The translations under genes were made by a program, and so were the position numbers. From Treponema denticola (GTDB lineage Bacteria > Spirochaetota > Spirochaetia > Treponematales > Treponemataceae), in contig NZ_CP051302.1 in assembly GCF_024181405.1 (NCBI RefSeq), forward strand, positions 310,001 to 374,000: a stretch of 64,000 nt of DNA, given 5' to 3'. Positions 46,072-55,574 of the stretch are shown here, in pieces. The notes beneath the pieces were generated by a model. It searched no databases and was not told the origin of the DNA. It was given only the letters and a program-made list of their open reading frames with translations. The stretch's first letter is position 1, and each line of letters starts with the position of its first letter.

Positions 46072-46731
46072 ATGAAAACAAAGATTTATCATCAAAGAAA
46101 AAAGAATATCGTTGGATTGCTGATATGCTTGATTATTGTAGCTCTCTTTTTTTCGGCTTGTAGTAAAAGAGAAATTATATGGAGAAATTACAGTTCTTCA
46201 CAGAATTTTGATAAAATAAAATTGCTGTTTGTAGATAATAATCATTCCGATATAAAAGAATTCAATTTAACGCCTCAAAAGAATAATCATATTTATATTC
46301 CTCATAATTATAGTTATGTAGGTTATGAATATGAAATGCCTTTGTGTTTACAGATTTATGAACCTGTTACTGAAGGGCGAAAAGATAAGATAGAAGTGTT
46401 TATTTTTGATGTAAAGAACTTTACTGAGTATGATGATAAATTTATTGTTGATGCAAAAGATGATGTTGCAGCTTATTTGATGACATATTTTGATTCGGAC
46501 TTAAAGAAAGACTGTACTATTTTTTCAAAAGATAATATCTTATATAAACAAGAAACTATATACGGCAGTAATGAAACTCTCGATAAAATATTAAATAAAA
46601 TTGAGGAGAAAGATTATTTGGATTATACTGACTCTTTAGTAAATTTGGGAACTAAAAATAAGCATAATGGTTATATTGTGCAAAGTAAAATCGATAACAA
46701 ATATATTTGGCTTTGGACTAGTCAATTTTAA
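46072..46731 (+). CDS. Hypothetical lipoprotein
   Basis: A 219-residue protein with a basic N-terminus (KTKIYHQRKKN), a hydrophobic segment (about 13-29) and a Cys at the FFSAC lipobox-like site. The mature part is strand-rich with several Tyr/Asp-rich stretches. I do not recognise the family. No Shine-Dalgarno precedes ATG 46072; another start could be used. It precedes the next hypothetical gene by 15 bases. Confidence 0.6.
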   Translation: MKTKIYHQRKKNIVGLLICLIIVALFFSACSKREIIWRNYSSSQNFDKIKLLFVDNNHSDIKEFNLTPQKNNHIYIPHNYSYVGYEYEMPLCLQIYEPVTEGRKDKIEVFIFDVKNFTEYDDKFIVDAKDDVAAYLMTYFDSDLKKDCTIFSKDNILYKQETIYGSNETLDKILNKIEEKDYLDYTDSLVNLGTKNKHNGYIVQSKIDNKYIWLWTSQF

Positions 46732-46746
46732 TAAGAGGGAAAAATA

Positions 46747-47229
46747 ATGAGTACCGGATATTATGATTTATTTATTGTTGGATGTATTATATCTGTATTT
46801 CTTGTTCTTTTTATTAGAAAACGAAAAAAGATGTGTAGTATTGTAAAAGTATTAATTTATATTTTCATTATATGTTTTATTGTTATTTCAATGTTTTCTT
46901 TTTTTGAGGGCAATAATATTATTGAACTAGGATATGGTTTTCATTATAATGAAGAATTACTTGCTATTATGAGTGATTATTTGAATTTACCTGACATCCC
47001 GCCCGAAGTTCTTATGTATCAGTATGATGATAATTTTATAGTTGCAAAACAAAAACCTAGACGGTATAAAGAGTTCAATTATACTTATAATGAGGGCTAT
47101 AAATATTCTAAAGGCTTGGATTCGGAGTATTATTGGATTATTAAAAAAAAGAGAAAAAAGTTTTCGGCCCATTGGAATATAGTCAGTTTATTAGGCTGTG
47201 TGATGAGTTTTATGTACCGGAAAATTTAA
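46747..47229 (+). CDS. Hypothetical membrane protein, frameshifted near the end in a poly-A tract
   Basis: A 160-residue frame with two membrane segments (about 7-23 and 33-54) and a soluble domain containing MYQYDDNFIVAKQKPRRYKE and SEYYWIIKKK. The soluble part resembles DUF3997-like proteins that end in a tail like YWII...VFGPL. After a run of eight A (47143-47150) the frame reads an unlikely basic tail. Shifting by one base gives VFGPLEYSQFIRLCDEFYVP and then ENLRLN, with TAA at 47238-47240. So the native protein probably ends at 47240, and this copy carries a one-base change (or a slippage site). Start ATG follows AGAGGG. Confidence 0.6.
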   Translation: MSTGYYDLFIVGCIISVFLVLFIRKRKKMCSIVKVLIYIFIICFIVISMFSFFEGNNIIELGYGFHYNEELLAIMSDYLNLPDIPPEVLMYQYDDNFIVAKQKPRRYKEFNYTYNEGYKYSKGLDSEYYWIIKKKRKKFSAHWNIVSLLGCVMSFMYRKI

Positions 47230-47340
47230 GATTAAATTAAATTTGTTGAAATGGGGTTTATAAGGTTCTTTATATTTGCGTGGTTAAGAATTATTAAATA
47301 ATCTATACTACAATGTTATTATATATGAGGAGAATATACA

Positions 47341-48063
47341 ATGAAAAAAAATATTATAATGATTATATTGTTTATTTTAAATGCAGCTTTATTTGCTGTT
47401 GACGTTTTACTACCTGATGGTTCAATTTATCATGGTAATTTAAAAGATGGCTTATTTTCAGGTAAGGCGGTTCGGATATGGTCAAATGGAGATAAGTATG
47501 AAGGAGAATATCAAAATGGATTGTTTCATGGTTATGGTGAAATGACAACAAATGCATATACTTACAAAGGCGATTATTTTAATGGAATACAAACCGGCAA
47601 AGCCTTTATTTTGTACAGTGATGGATCTTCATATGAGGGGGAAGTTAATGCTGGTATATATGAAGGAAATGGTATATTAAAAACGTCAGTAGGAAATATT
47701 TTTGAAGGTGTCTTTAAAAACGGTTTTTTAAATGGGAAAGGTAAAATAATATATAATGACGGGGCTGTATGTTCAGGTAATTTTATAAATACAAAACTTG
47801 AAGGCCAAGGTGTTTATAAATTTTCAAATGGAGATAGTTATATTGGTAATTTTGTGAATGGTAAATTTGACGGTTTTGGAACTTTAACAAAACAAAACGG
47901 TAAAATATATCAGGGAAAATTTTCAAATGGAGACTTGCCTTATAAATATATTTGGAAAACTAAAATGAGTTCCGTACTATTGGATATAACAACAACTTTG
48001 CTTTTGATTTCATTTATTTTAAATATTGTTTTTATAATCAAGATTAAAAAGAGAAGCAAATAA
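47341..48063 (+). CDS. MORN-repeat protein, membrane-anchored
   Basis: A 240-residue protein with a signal peptide (residues 5-19), about eight MORN repeats (pattern Y-x-G-x-(F/W)-x-x-G, for example DKYEGEYQNGLFHGYGEMTT), and a C-terminal transmembrane helix (about 214-234) with a basic KKRSK end. MORN repeats bind lipids or proteins. The start ATG follows AGGAG. The region is AT-rich like the two preceding genes and may have been acquired with them. Confidence 0.82.
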   Translation: MKKNIIMIILFILNAALFAVDVLLPDGSIYHGNLKDGLFSGKAVRIWSNGDKYEGEYQNGLFHGYGEMTTNAYTYKGDYFNGIQTGKAFILYSDGSSYEGEVNAGIYEGNGILKTSVGNIFEGVFKNGFLNGKGKIIYNDGAVCSGNFINTKLEGQGVYKFSNGDSYIGNFVNGKFDGFGTLTKQNGKIYQGKFSNGDLPYKYIWKTKMSSVLLDITTTLLLISFILNIVFIIKIKKRSK

Positions 48064-48092
48064 TTAATTTAAAATAGAGTTGAGGAGTATGA

Positions 48093-49214
<1,122 letters not shown>

Positions 49215-49237
49215 ATTTTAAAATCGGATTTTGTGAA

Positions 49238-50776
49238 GTGAAAAAGACTAGGGCTGAGTTAAGCGGCATTTATAAGATCTATGAAACGGAAAATAATCAA
49301 ACCGGCGAGGTCTATAAAAATGCCGCTTTAACTAATGTGAACATAGAATTTTACACTTCCGAAATTCATGCCCTTCTCGGAGAAAACGGAGCCGGAAAAT
49401 CTACTTTGGTAAATATTTTTTCGGGGCTTCTTTCTCCGACAAAGGGTTCAATAAAAATAGCGAATAAGGTTTTTAATTTTAATTCCCCGAATGATGCTTT
49501 AAATGCCGGCGTTGCGATTGTTCATCAGCGCCCACGCCTTGCCGCAAATGCAAGCGTTTTTGAAAACATAATGATAGGAACAAAACACAAAAGATTTTTA
49601 TCGCTTATAAATCTTCATTCCGAAAAACAAAAAATAGAAACTTTAAAATCCAAATGGAATTTGGATTTGAATTTAAATGCCAAGATAAAAAATCTATCTG
49701 CAGATAAAAGATTTTATACTGCAATGTTTTCGGCTCTTTATACTAATCCGCAATTTTTAATTTTAGATGAACCTGCTTCCGTTTTTACGGATAAAGAGCG
49801 GCAAACTTTTTTTTCGGTATTAAAAAAAACATGTACGGAAGAAAAAATAGGCGTTATTTTAATTACTCATAAGGTCGAAGAAGCCCTAAACTTTGCAGAT
49901 AGGATTTCGGTTTTAAAAAACGGAAAGATGCAGGGCTCCTTTTTAACTGAAGATTTGGGAACCGATGATGAAGCCGAGCTTTTTATAAAAAAACAAATAT
50001 TTTCAGGAGATAAATTTTTAAAGGGCAAAAAAGAAAAGTCCCATGATAAAAATATGGAAGAAAAAAAATCGGATTACGGTTTTGAATTTTGTATTTCTTT
50101 TAATTCGGGATTCGGTTCCGAAATAAAAAAATTTCAGGTTAAAGCCGAACGAGGAAAGATTACCGGACTTGTAGGCTTTCCCAACAGCGTTATCGAATAC
50201 TTGGAGGATATTCTTTCAGGAATGGCTATGGGTAAGAGTAACGATATAAATAAAAGATACTATACCGGAAGCATTGTAATTGAAAATCCTGGGACAGAAA
50301 AAAAAGTTTTTAGCTGCGAAAAAATTACTCCATCTCTTCTTTTAAAAAATAAAATAGGTTTTATTCCCTCGGATAGAAATTTACGCGGTGCTGATGCAAA
50401 TCTTTCAATTGAAGAAGTTTTAAATTGTTACCGCTTTAAAAATAATTTTTTTGATAAAAAAAAATCCGATGAATTTATTTTATCGTTATTGAAGACTGAA
50501 AATATAGCTGCCGATAAAAACCGTTTAGCGGGTACGCTTTCAGGCGGACAGCTCCAGCGTCTGATATTGGCACGCTGTCTTGCTGAAAATCCTGAAATCA
50601 TAATAGCTGCAGAACCTGCATGGGGTTTGGATCTTTTGAGCACGGAACTTCTTATGAATAAATTTAGGGCTCTTGCCGAGCAGGGTAGAACCATTATAAT
50701 ATTAACAAAAGAATTTGATACGGCTTCTTATAAAAACGCTTTTGATGCCGTTTATTTTTTAGGAAAAGAAAATTGA
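49238..50776 (+). CDS. Nucleoside ABC transporter ATPase (double domain, YufO/NupO-like)
   Basis: A 512-residue protein with two ABC domains. The first has GENGAGKST and Walker B ILDEPASVFTDKE but a weak signature (NLSADKRFY). The second has a degenerate Walker A (VGFPNS), signature LSGGQLQR and Walker B IIAAEPAWGLD. This asymmetry is usual for RbsA/YufO-type sugar and nucleoside importers. The start is GTG 49238 with a poor ribosome-binding site. It lies 23 bases after the binding-protein gene. Confidence 0.85.
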   Translation: MKKTRAELSGIYKIYETENNQTGEVYKNAALTNVNIEFYTSEIHALLGENGAGKSTLVNIFSGLLSPTKGSIKIANKVFNFNSPNDALNAGVAIVHQRPRLAANASVFENIMIGTKHKRFLSLINLHSEKQKIETLKSKWNLDLNLNAKIKNLSADKRFYTAMFSALYTNPQFLILDEPASVFTDKERQTFFSVLKKTCTEEKIGVILITHKVEEALNFADRISVLKNGKMQGSFLTEDLGTDDEAELFIKKQIFSGDKFLKGKKEKSHDKNMEEKKSDYGFEFCISFNSGFGSEIKKFQVKAERGKITGLVGFPNSVIEYLEDILSGMAMGKSNDINKRYYTGSIVIENPGTEKKVFSCEKITPSLLLKNKIGFIPSDRNLRGADANLSIEEVLNCYRFKNNFFDKKKSDEFILSLLKTENIAADKNRLAGTLSGGQLQRLILARCLAENPEIIIAAEPAWGLDLLSTELLMNKFRALAEQGRTIIILTKEFDTASYKNAFDAVYFLGKEN

Positions 50777-51837
50777 GAAGGTATAAATTTTTAAGTTCGG
50801 GAGCTGCGTTTTTTCTCGGCACTCTGGTAATAATTATCTTTATTTCTCTGGGTTCACAAAATCCTAAAGAAGCCTTATCCGAATTTTTTTTAAAACCTTT
50901 TTCTTCCGTTTGGTATTTTGGAAACATGCTGAACAAAACTTCTCTTTTGTTGTTTGCTGCTTCAGGTTCTTTATTTGCTTTTAAGTGCGGCTGTTTTAAT
51001 TTGGGCGGGGAGGGCCAAATATATTTTGCTGGGCTTTTAACCGGAATACTTTTACAAAATACTTGGACGGAGCCCGTAATACAACTTATCCTTACGGGCT
51101 TAATTGTTTTTTTTGCTTCGGGCTTAATCGGTCTTGTTTCAGGATTTTTAAAAATTAAATTTAATGCCGATGAGCTTTTAACTTCTTTTTTAATTTCTGC
51201 AGCTATATTGCCTGTTGTAAACTATCTTATCGGCAATCCTCTGCGGGATACATCGGGAAATTTACTTGCCCTGCCTCCAATAGCAGAAAGCTTTGAACTT
51301 AAAAGTTTTTTACCTCCATCATCATTAAATATTTCTTTTGTGTTTTCGATTATTTTGGTTTTGTTTTTTATTCTTTTTTTTGCTAAAACAAAGTGGGGTT
51401 ACCGCTTGCGGCTTTCGGGAACGGCTCCTGAGTTTTCCAAGTTTGCAGGCTTTTCGGTTTATGCTCCGCCTCTTGCAGGAATGGGTATTTCTGCAGGGCT
51501 TCACGGCTTAACCGGATTTTTTGCAATTACAGGAACTTGGTATATTTGTCATCTTTCTTTTTCTTCAGGAATGGGATGGGCTGCCCTTGCGATAGCCTTA
51601 ATTGCAAAAAATAGTTTCTTTGCAATTATTCCTGCCGCCTTCTTATACTCATGGATACAAAGCGCTTCCGATGCCGCAGTAATGTCCGGCTCATTGGTTT
51701 TTGATACGGCTGTATTTTTACAGGCCGTAGTTTTTCTTTTTATTTCTGCAAACCTGTTGAGCCTACGTTTTACTTTAGGATTAAGTAAAAATATTTCACG
51801 GATAAAGACGCTTCTTTTAAAAAGGAAGGGAATATGA
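50773..51837 (+). CDS. Nucleoside ABC transporter permease (YufP-like)
   Basis: A 354-residue permease with about nine hydrophobic segments and the BPD_transp_2-type pattern GCFNLGGEGQIYFAGLL and RLSGTAPEFSKFAGFSVY. The start is TTG 50773, overlapping the ATPase stop (TTGA) with AGGAAAAG upstream. It works with the next permease as a heterodimer. Confidence 0.88.
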   Translation: MRRYKFLSSGAAFFLGTLVIIIFISLGSQNPKEALSEFFLKPFSSVWYFGNMLNKTSLLLFAASGSLFAFKCGCFNLGGEGQIYFAGLLTGILLQNTWTEPVIQLILTGLIVFFASGLIGLVSGFLKIKFNADELLTSFLISAAILPVVNYLIGNPLRDTSGNLLALPPIAESFELKSFLPPSSLNISFVFSIILVLFFILFFAKTKWGYRLRLSGTAPEFSKFAGFSVYAPPLAGMGISAGLHGLTGFFAITGTWYICHLSFSSGMGWAALAIALIAKNSFFAIIPAAFLYSWIQSASDAAVMSGSLVFDTAVFLQAVVFLFISANLLSLRFTLGLSKNISRIKTLLLKRKGI

Positions 51838-52670
51838 TTGAAGCAGCATTGGTTATCTTAAAAATGTCGGCTCCTCTTTTGTTTTTGGTTTTAGGTGCCC
51901 TCCTTACCGAACATGCAGGTTCCCTTGCCGTTTTTATGGAAGGCGCCGTTATCTTGTCTGCATTTTTTTGTGCTCTTATAACAATAATAAGCGGCAATCC
52001 CTTTTTGGGTTTTATAGTTTCCGTTCTTTTAACTTCTTTTATTCTTTATTTGCTTGCATTGTTTACCGTTAAAACAAGGGCAAACTCTTTTTTAACCGGC
52101 CTTTCTTTAAACCTCTTTGCAGCCGGCTTTGTGCCTTGGGCATCGGAACTCTTTTTAAAAAAAGGCGGAGTGCTTTCCTTTGAAGACTTTAAAGAATCCT
52201 CCCATCTTGTTCCCGTAAATAACCTTAATCCGTTTTTTGCAGGCTTAATTTTGGCCATTGTAATCTTTGTGCTGTTAAAATACAGCTCCAAAGGAATCAG
52301 TTTAAAATATTCAGGTGAAGCTCCCGACGTATTAATTGCTCACGGAATAAATCCCAATAATTATAAAATATTTTCATGGACCATCGCAGGTTTTTTTGCA
52401 GCCTGTGCAGGATCGACTCTTGTGTTCCGTCTTGCCGCCTATACTCCGAATATAAGTGCGGGAAGAGGATGGACTGCCTTAGCCGCAATTTTTTTAGGAA
52501 ATAAAAATCCTCTTTTATGCACTCTCGCTGTCTTGCTTTTTTCTTCAGCTGAATACGCTGTAAATATCATGCAGGGTACCGTTAAAATTCCATCAGGAAT
52601 TTTATTGTCTGTTCCTTACATTACAGCCCTTATATTTTTTATTGCAGCACCTTCCGTTAGAAAAAAATAA
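51834..52670 (+). CDS. Nucleoside ABC transporter permease (YufQ-like)
   Basis: A 278-residue permease with about eight hydrophobic segments, ALLTEHAGSLAVFMEGAVIL near the start, and YSGEAPDVLIAHGINPNNYK in the coupling loop. It overlaps the previous gene by four bases (ATGA) and completes the BMP-ATPase-permease-permease importer. The next gene is convergent. Confidence 0.88.
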   Translation: MIEAALVILKMSAPLLFLVLGALLTEHAGSLAVFMEGAVILSAFFCALITIISGNPFLGFIVSVLLTSFILYLLALFTVKTRANSFLTGLSLNLFAAGFVPWASELFLKKGGVLSFEDFKESSHLVPVNNLNPFFAGLILAIVIFVLLKYSSKGISLKYSGEAPDVLIAHGINPNNYKIFSWTIAGFFAACAGSTLVFRLAAYTPNISAGRGWTALAAIFLGNKNPLLCTLAVLLFSSAEYAVNIMQGTVKIPSGILLSVPYITALIFFIAAPSVRKK

Positions 52671-52696
52671 ATAAGTACCGTATAACAAGGGATATA

Positions 52697-53371
52697 TTAT
52701 AAAAATTTAGTTTGCTTTGATTTCCATTCTTTGGGAATTTCATATTTTTTTGAATTTATATTTATACAATCATTCATAATAGAATTTTCAAATCGTTTGT
52801 AGCTTTTTTTCATTAAAATAGGTTTCTTATTCCATGCTGCAAGCAGATGTGCAATATCATTACTATAATTTGATGGCGGAAATAGTACTTTTATTTTCAT
52901 AGATGGAAAATTTTCCTTGATTAATTCAAGCGGAGGTATTAAATCACTATCTGCACTTACTAATGCTAATGAATCAGTGCTTTTGTTTATGCAATCGCTA
53001 ATCATCCGTATGGATATATTTACATCCGTTTTCTTTTCTTCAGGTTTTGATATATCACTGTTACAGTAAGGACATTGTATATGTTTCTCAAGATATTTAC
53101 CCCGTACAATCTCAAATTGTTTAGTATTTAGTATCTTATTTGCATTTAAGAAGGCACTTTGTCTGCTGCTTTTCTGCGAATTCAAAGGTGTAGCGGTAAA
53201 ATAAATAACTTTTTCAATAACTTCATCATTGGATATAAAGCCTTGAAATAATTTTACGATATTAATCCAATATGCATTTCCCCATTTTTTATCGGCTGTT
53301 TCAGATCTTCTTAAACCATAGTAAAAATTAAAACCATCAACATAAAAAGTAATACGTTTTTTATCAGGCAT
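52697..53371 (-). CDS. NYN-domain ribonuclease-like protein
   Basis: A 224-residue protein of the NYN (LabA/PIN-like) family. Visible active-site acids are D12 in FYVDGFNFYYG, D116 in KKTDVNISIRM and D141/D143 in LVSADSDLIPPL. A CPYC pair (C100, C103) could hold zinc. All acids expected for an RNA-cutting NYN domain are present. I chose ATG 53371 because GGAAG lies six bases upstream; an ATG four codons earlier lies five bases from a terminator U-run and lacks a binding site. The gene directly follows a promoter, a short RNA and a terminator. Confidence 0.85.
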   Translation of the reverse strand: MPDKKRITFYVDGFNFYYGLRRSETADKKWGNAYWINIVKLFQGFISNDEVIEKVIYFTATPLNSQKSSRQSAFLNANKILNTKQFEIVRGKYLEKHIQCPYCNSDISKPEEKKTDVNISIRMISDCINKSTDSLALVSADSDLIPPLELIKENFPSMKIKVLFPPSNYSNDIAHLLAAWNKKPILMKKSYKRFENSIMNDCININSKKYEIPKEWKSKQTKFL

Positions 53372-53387
53372 TTTGTCTTCCATCCAT

Positions 53388-53451
53388 AAAAAAAGACCGC
53401 TACATGAGCGGTCTGTTACCCCTCAAGAAAGAAAGGGCGTTGCGTTTAGCT
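53388..53451 (-). ncRNA. Candidate small RNA upstream of the NYN gene (promoter-RNA-terminator)
   Basis: On the minus strand, a promoter gives a start near 53451. About 63 bases later a terminator hairpin (53414-53407 with 53401-53394, 8 bp perfect, five-base loop) is followed by seven U residues ending at 53388. A second small stem CCCT/AGGG lies in the middle (about 53418-53436). There is no reading frame in it. The NYN gene starts 17 bases after the U-run. This is the layout of type III toxin-antitoxin loci, where partial read-through of the terminator expresses the toxin. Confidence 0.6.
53394..53414 (-). terminator. Terminator between the small RNA and the NYN gene
   Basis: AGACCGCT and its exact complement AGCGGTCT flank a five-base loop, followed on the minus strand by seven T. 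The NYN ribosome-binding site begins just after it. Confidence 0.85.
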
Positions 53452-53457
53452 ATTATT

Positions 53458-53486
53458 ATAATACTATAATATTTGCTTTTTGTCAA
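53458..53486 (-). promoter_or_regulatory. Consensus promoter for the small RNA
   Basis: On the minus strand, a perfect TTGACA (53486-53481), 17 bases, then TATTAT (53463-53458). It is one of the best promoters in the window and points at a transcript of only about 63 bases before a terminator. Confidence 0.75.
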
Positions 53487-53602
53487 GGCAGTGGCTGAAA
53501 AATCTGCATTCTTAGTTCTTTTGTAAGGATAAAATATTAAAAAAGTACAAAAAATTCAAATCCGCACTTGTTTTTTTTATGTTCTTATGGTAGTATACTT
53601 TT

Positions 53603-53728
53603 ATGAACGTGCATATTGTGTCTTATAGTAATGGATTCTCTTGGTACAATTCTATAAAGCCCTATGCCGCTTTGTATATTTACTTGGCACGCTTTTTGCT
53701 CAATCAATCAATCAATCATCCTCTTTAA
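53603..53728 (+). other. 41-codon reading frame in a long leader with CAAT tetranucleotide repeat
   Basis: From ATG 53603 a frame reads NVHIVSYSNGFSWYNSIKPY, then an aromatic/hydrophobic segment, ending in NQSINHPL at TAA 53726-53728. The 3' part contains CAAT four times in a row (53701-53716). TATACT at 53594-53599 is so close that transcription would begin at or just after this ATG, so translation is doubtful. It may instead be part of a 5' leader or repeat unit upstream of the next gene (53804). Confidence 0.3.
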
Positions 53729-53803
53729 TACCTACAATACATATTTTATTTTTTCTCAAAAAAAACTTGAAAATAGATACCGTCAATATATGGAGGTGGA
53801 ACA

Positions 53804-53974
53804 ATGAATTCGTACAGATTGGTAGTACAAACTATTCAAAACGGAAAGATTATCGGAACTGCAAATACAACTGTAAGTGCAAATTCCGTAATGGAAGCTA
53901 AACAAAAATTTTTAGCAACCCATATTCCGACAAGTACAAAAAAGTATAAAATTGTTGCTTGTGCAAAGCAATAG
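53804..53974 (+). CDS. Small hypothetical protein, 56 residues
   Basis: A short frame with an excellent GGAGGTGG site ten bases upstream of ATG 53804. The sequence starts NSYRLVVQTIQNGKIIGTAN and ends in VACAKQ; it has alternating strand-like residues then a helix (NSVMEAKQKFLATH). I do not recognise it. It is the first gene of a six-gene co-directional run and is separated from the next by 42 bases. A longer frame in another phase covers this region but has no ribosome-binding site. Confidence 0.65.
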   Translation: MNSYRLVVQTIQNGKIIGTANTTVSANSVMEAKQKFLATHIPTSTKKYKIVACAKQ

Positions 53975-54016
53975 TATTTTTTTTAATTAACAATATATAA
54001 CTTATGAGGTAATGAT

Positions 54017-55120
54017 ATGGATAATGAATTATCACAAAATGCTGAACAATTTGATGCCGATTTACAAAGTAGAAACATAAGCACAATTCAGCAATTGTCA
54101 GGATTTTTAGCTGAGGTAAAAGAAAATGAAAACAGTGATACGGCTTTGGCTTATGCTCTAAATGCCCAGCTTCAAGTTTTAAACGCAATTAATAGTCCAA
54201 GCTTATCTTGCAGTGTTTATGATCTAATGCTTGATTCTTTAAAAAAAGCCGTAGAGAAAGCTAAAAGTACTGAAGAAAAAGAAGAGTATCAACGCAGTGC
54301 TGCAATTATGACCAACAGTATGGTCTTTTTTATGGAAGCAAAACTGCATTGGGAAGAAGACAAATGGAGCAAGACAGGGCAGGAGCTCTTAAAAAATGCT
54401 TGTAATCTTGTAGCAGAATCGTCGTCGGCTCTGTTAAAAATAAAAACAGGATCGGTTCTATTGTCTTCAGACTTAGGAATTGAAATGTTTGAAAATTTAA
54501 TGAGTAATGTAGGCGGTTTTTTCTCAAAGGTTATAGATTGGTTTGGAAAATCGCAACGGATTGAGCAATATGAGGATGAATTTTATAAATTTTTACTCAA
54601 TTTATCCGATAAACTTCATAAATATCATTCTATATATGGTAATCAAGCTCTTTTAGGTGAATTAATCCTACGCTATAAAGATGAACTTATTATCCGTGCT
54701 GATGACAGAAGTAAAAAATTAAAAGAGCTTGATCCCGATAGTCCTGTTCTAAAACCTCTTCCCGATTTTAAAGAGAATATGATGCTTAAATATACATTGA
54801 TAGGTGCATCAATTTTATTATCCTTGTTTACACTTTTTGTTGTTTTTAATTGGATTGCAGGTGACGGCTGGTTGGAATCATTTGGTGAATCTGCTTTATT
54901 TTACCCATTATTTAATTTTCACTTCGGTTTTTTGAATTTACATTTTTTAATTAAATTATTGATTATAGTTTTCTTGATAGGATTATCCGGCATGGGATTT
55001 AAAGGTATTACAGAGTTAAGTGATAGAGCCTATCAAAAGTATCAAATTTTACAGGCCGAATGGATGTATAATGTAAATGATCAATATTTTATTGAACTTG
55101 CTAAAATGTATAGATATTAA
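54017..55120 (+). CDS. Hypothetical protein with two C-terminal membrane helices
   Basis: A 367-residue protein. Residues 1-250 are mostly helical and cytoplasmic-looking (for example DLQSRNISTIQQLSGFLAEV). Transmembrane helices lie at about 258-281 and 309-327, with a final 40-residue helical tail. I do not recognise the family. ATG 54017 follows GAGGT. It precedes the lipoprotein gene by 11 bases. Confidence 0.65.
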   Translation: MDNELSQNAEQFDADLQSRNISTIQQLSGFLAEVKENENSDTALAYALNAQLQVLNAINSPSLSCSVYDLMLDSLKKAVEKAKSTEEKEEYQRSAAIMTNSMVFFMEAKLHWEEDKWSKTGQELLKNACNLVAESSSALLKIKTGSVLLSSDLGIEMFENLMSNVGGFFSKVIDWFGKSQRIEQYEDEFYKFLLNLSDKLHKYHSIYGNQALLGELILRYKDELIIRADDRSKKLKELDPDSPVLKPLPDFKENMMLKYTLIGASILLSLFTLFVVFNWIAGDGWLESFGESALFYPLFNFHFGFLNLHFLIKLLIIVFLIGLSGMGFKGITELSDRAYQKYQILQAEWMYNVNDQYFIELAKMYRY

Positions 55121-55131
55121 AGGAGATTAAG

Positions 55132-55542
55132 ATGAAAAAAATTATATTATTTTTACTTTGCAGTATATTGTTTACTTCGTGCGGTTTATACACTAAGACA
55201 AAAGATTATTTAATCCCGCCTGATTCAAAAACACTAAAAATAAGAGAACAAACAAAACTCAAGCCCAAGGTATCGGTTACATTGCGAGCCGGACATACCG
55301 CATATAATGTAAAGAAATATGATCTTTCATTATCGAAATTTGAAATTGCAATTAATAAGGGATGGATAGACGGAATTGATCTTTATCTATATGCGGACTG
55401 TTTAGCAAAACTGGGTAAAAATACTGAAAGTAAAATATATTTTCAAAAAGCCTTTGATGAGCTTAGCGAATTTTATCCGAATCATAGTTATTTAGAGCTT
55501 TTAAAATCTCAAGGCTATAAAAAAAGTTCCGGTACGGAATAA
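55132..55542 (+). CDS. Small lipoprotein with TPR-like helices
   Basis: A 136-residue protein with a lipoprotein signal (hydrophobic 4-14, Cys17 in LFTSC). A TPR-like pattern follows (HTAYNVKKYDLSLSKFEIAI then LYLYADCLAKLGKNTESKIY). Probably an outer-surface or periplasmic scaffold. Start after AAGGAGA. Part of the run 53804-60605. Confidence 0.7.
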   Translation: MKKIILFLLCSILFTSCGLYTKTKDYLIPPDSKTLKIREQTKLKPKVSVTLRAGHTAYNVKKYDLSLSKFEIAINKGWIDGIDLYLYADCLAKLGKNTESKIYFQKAFDELSEFYPNHSYLELLKSQGYKKSSGTE

Positions 55543-55574
55543 AATACATAAAACTTATATATAAGGAGAATAAA

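Noticed and set aside
53641..53901. 86-residue frame starting MVQFYKALC
   Set aside because: It has no ribosome-binding site and overlaps the well-marked 56-residue gene in another phase.
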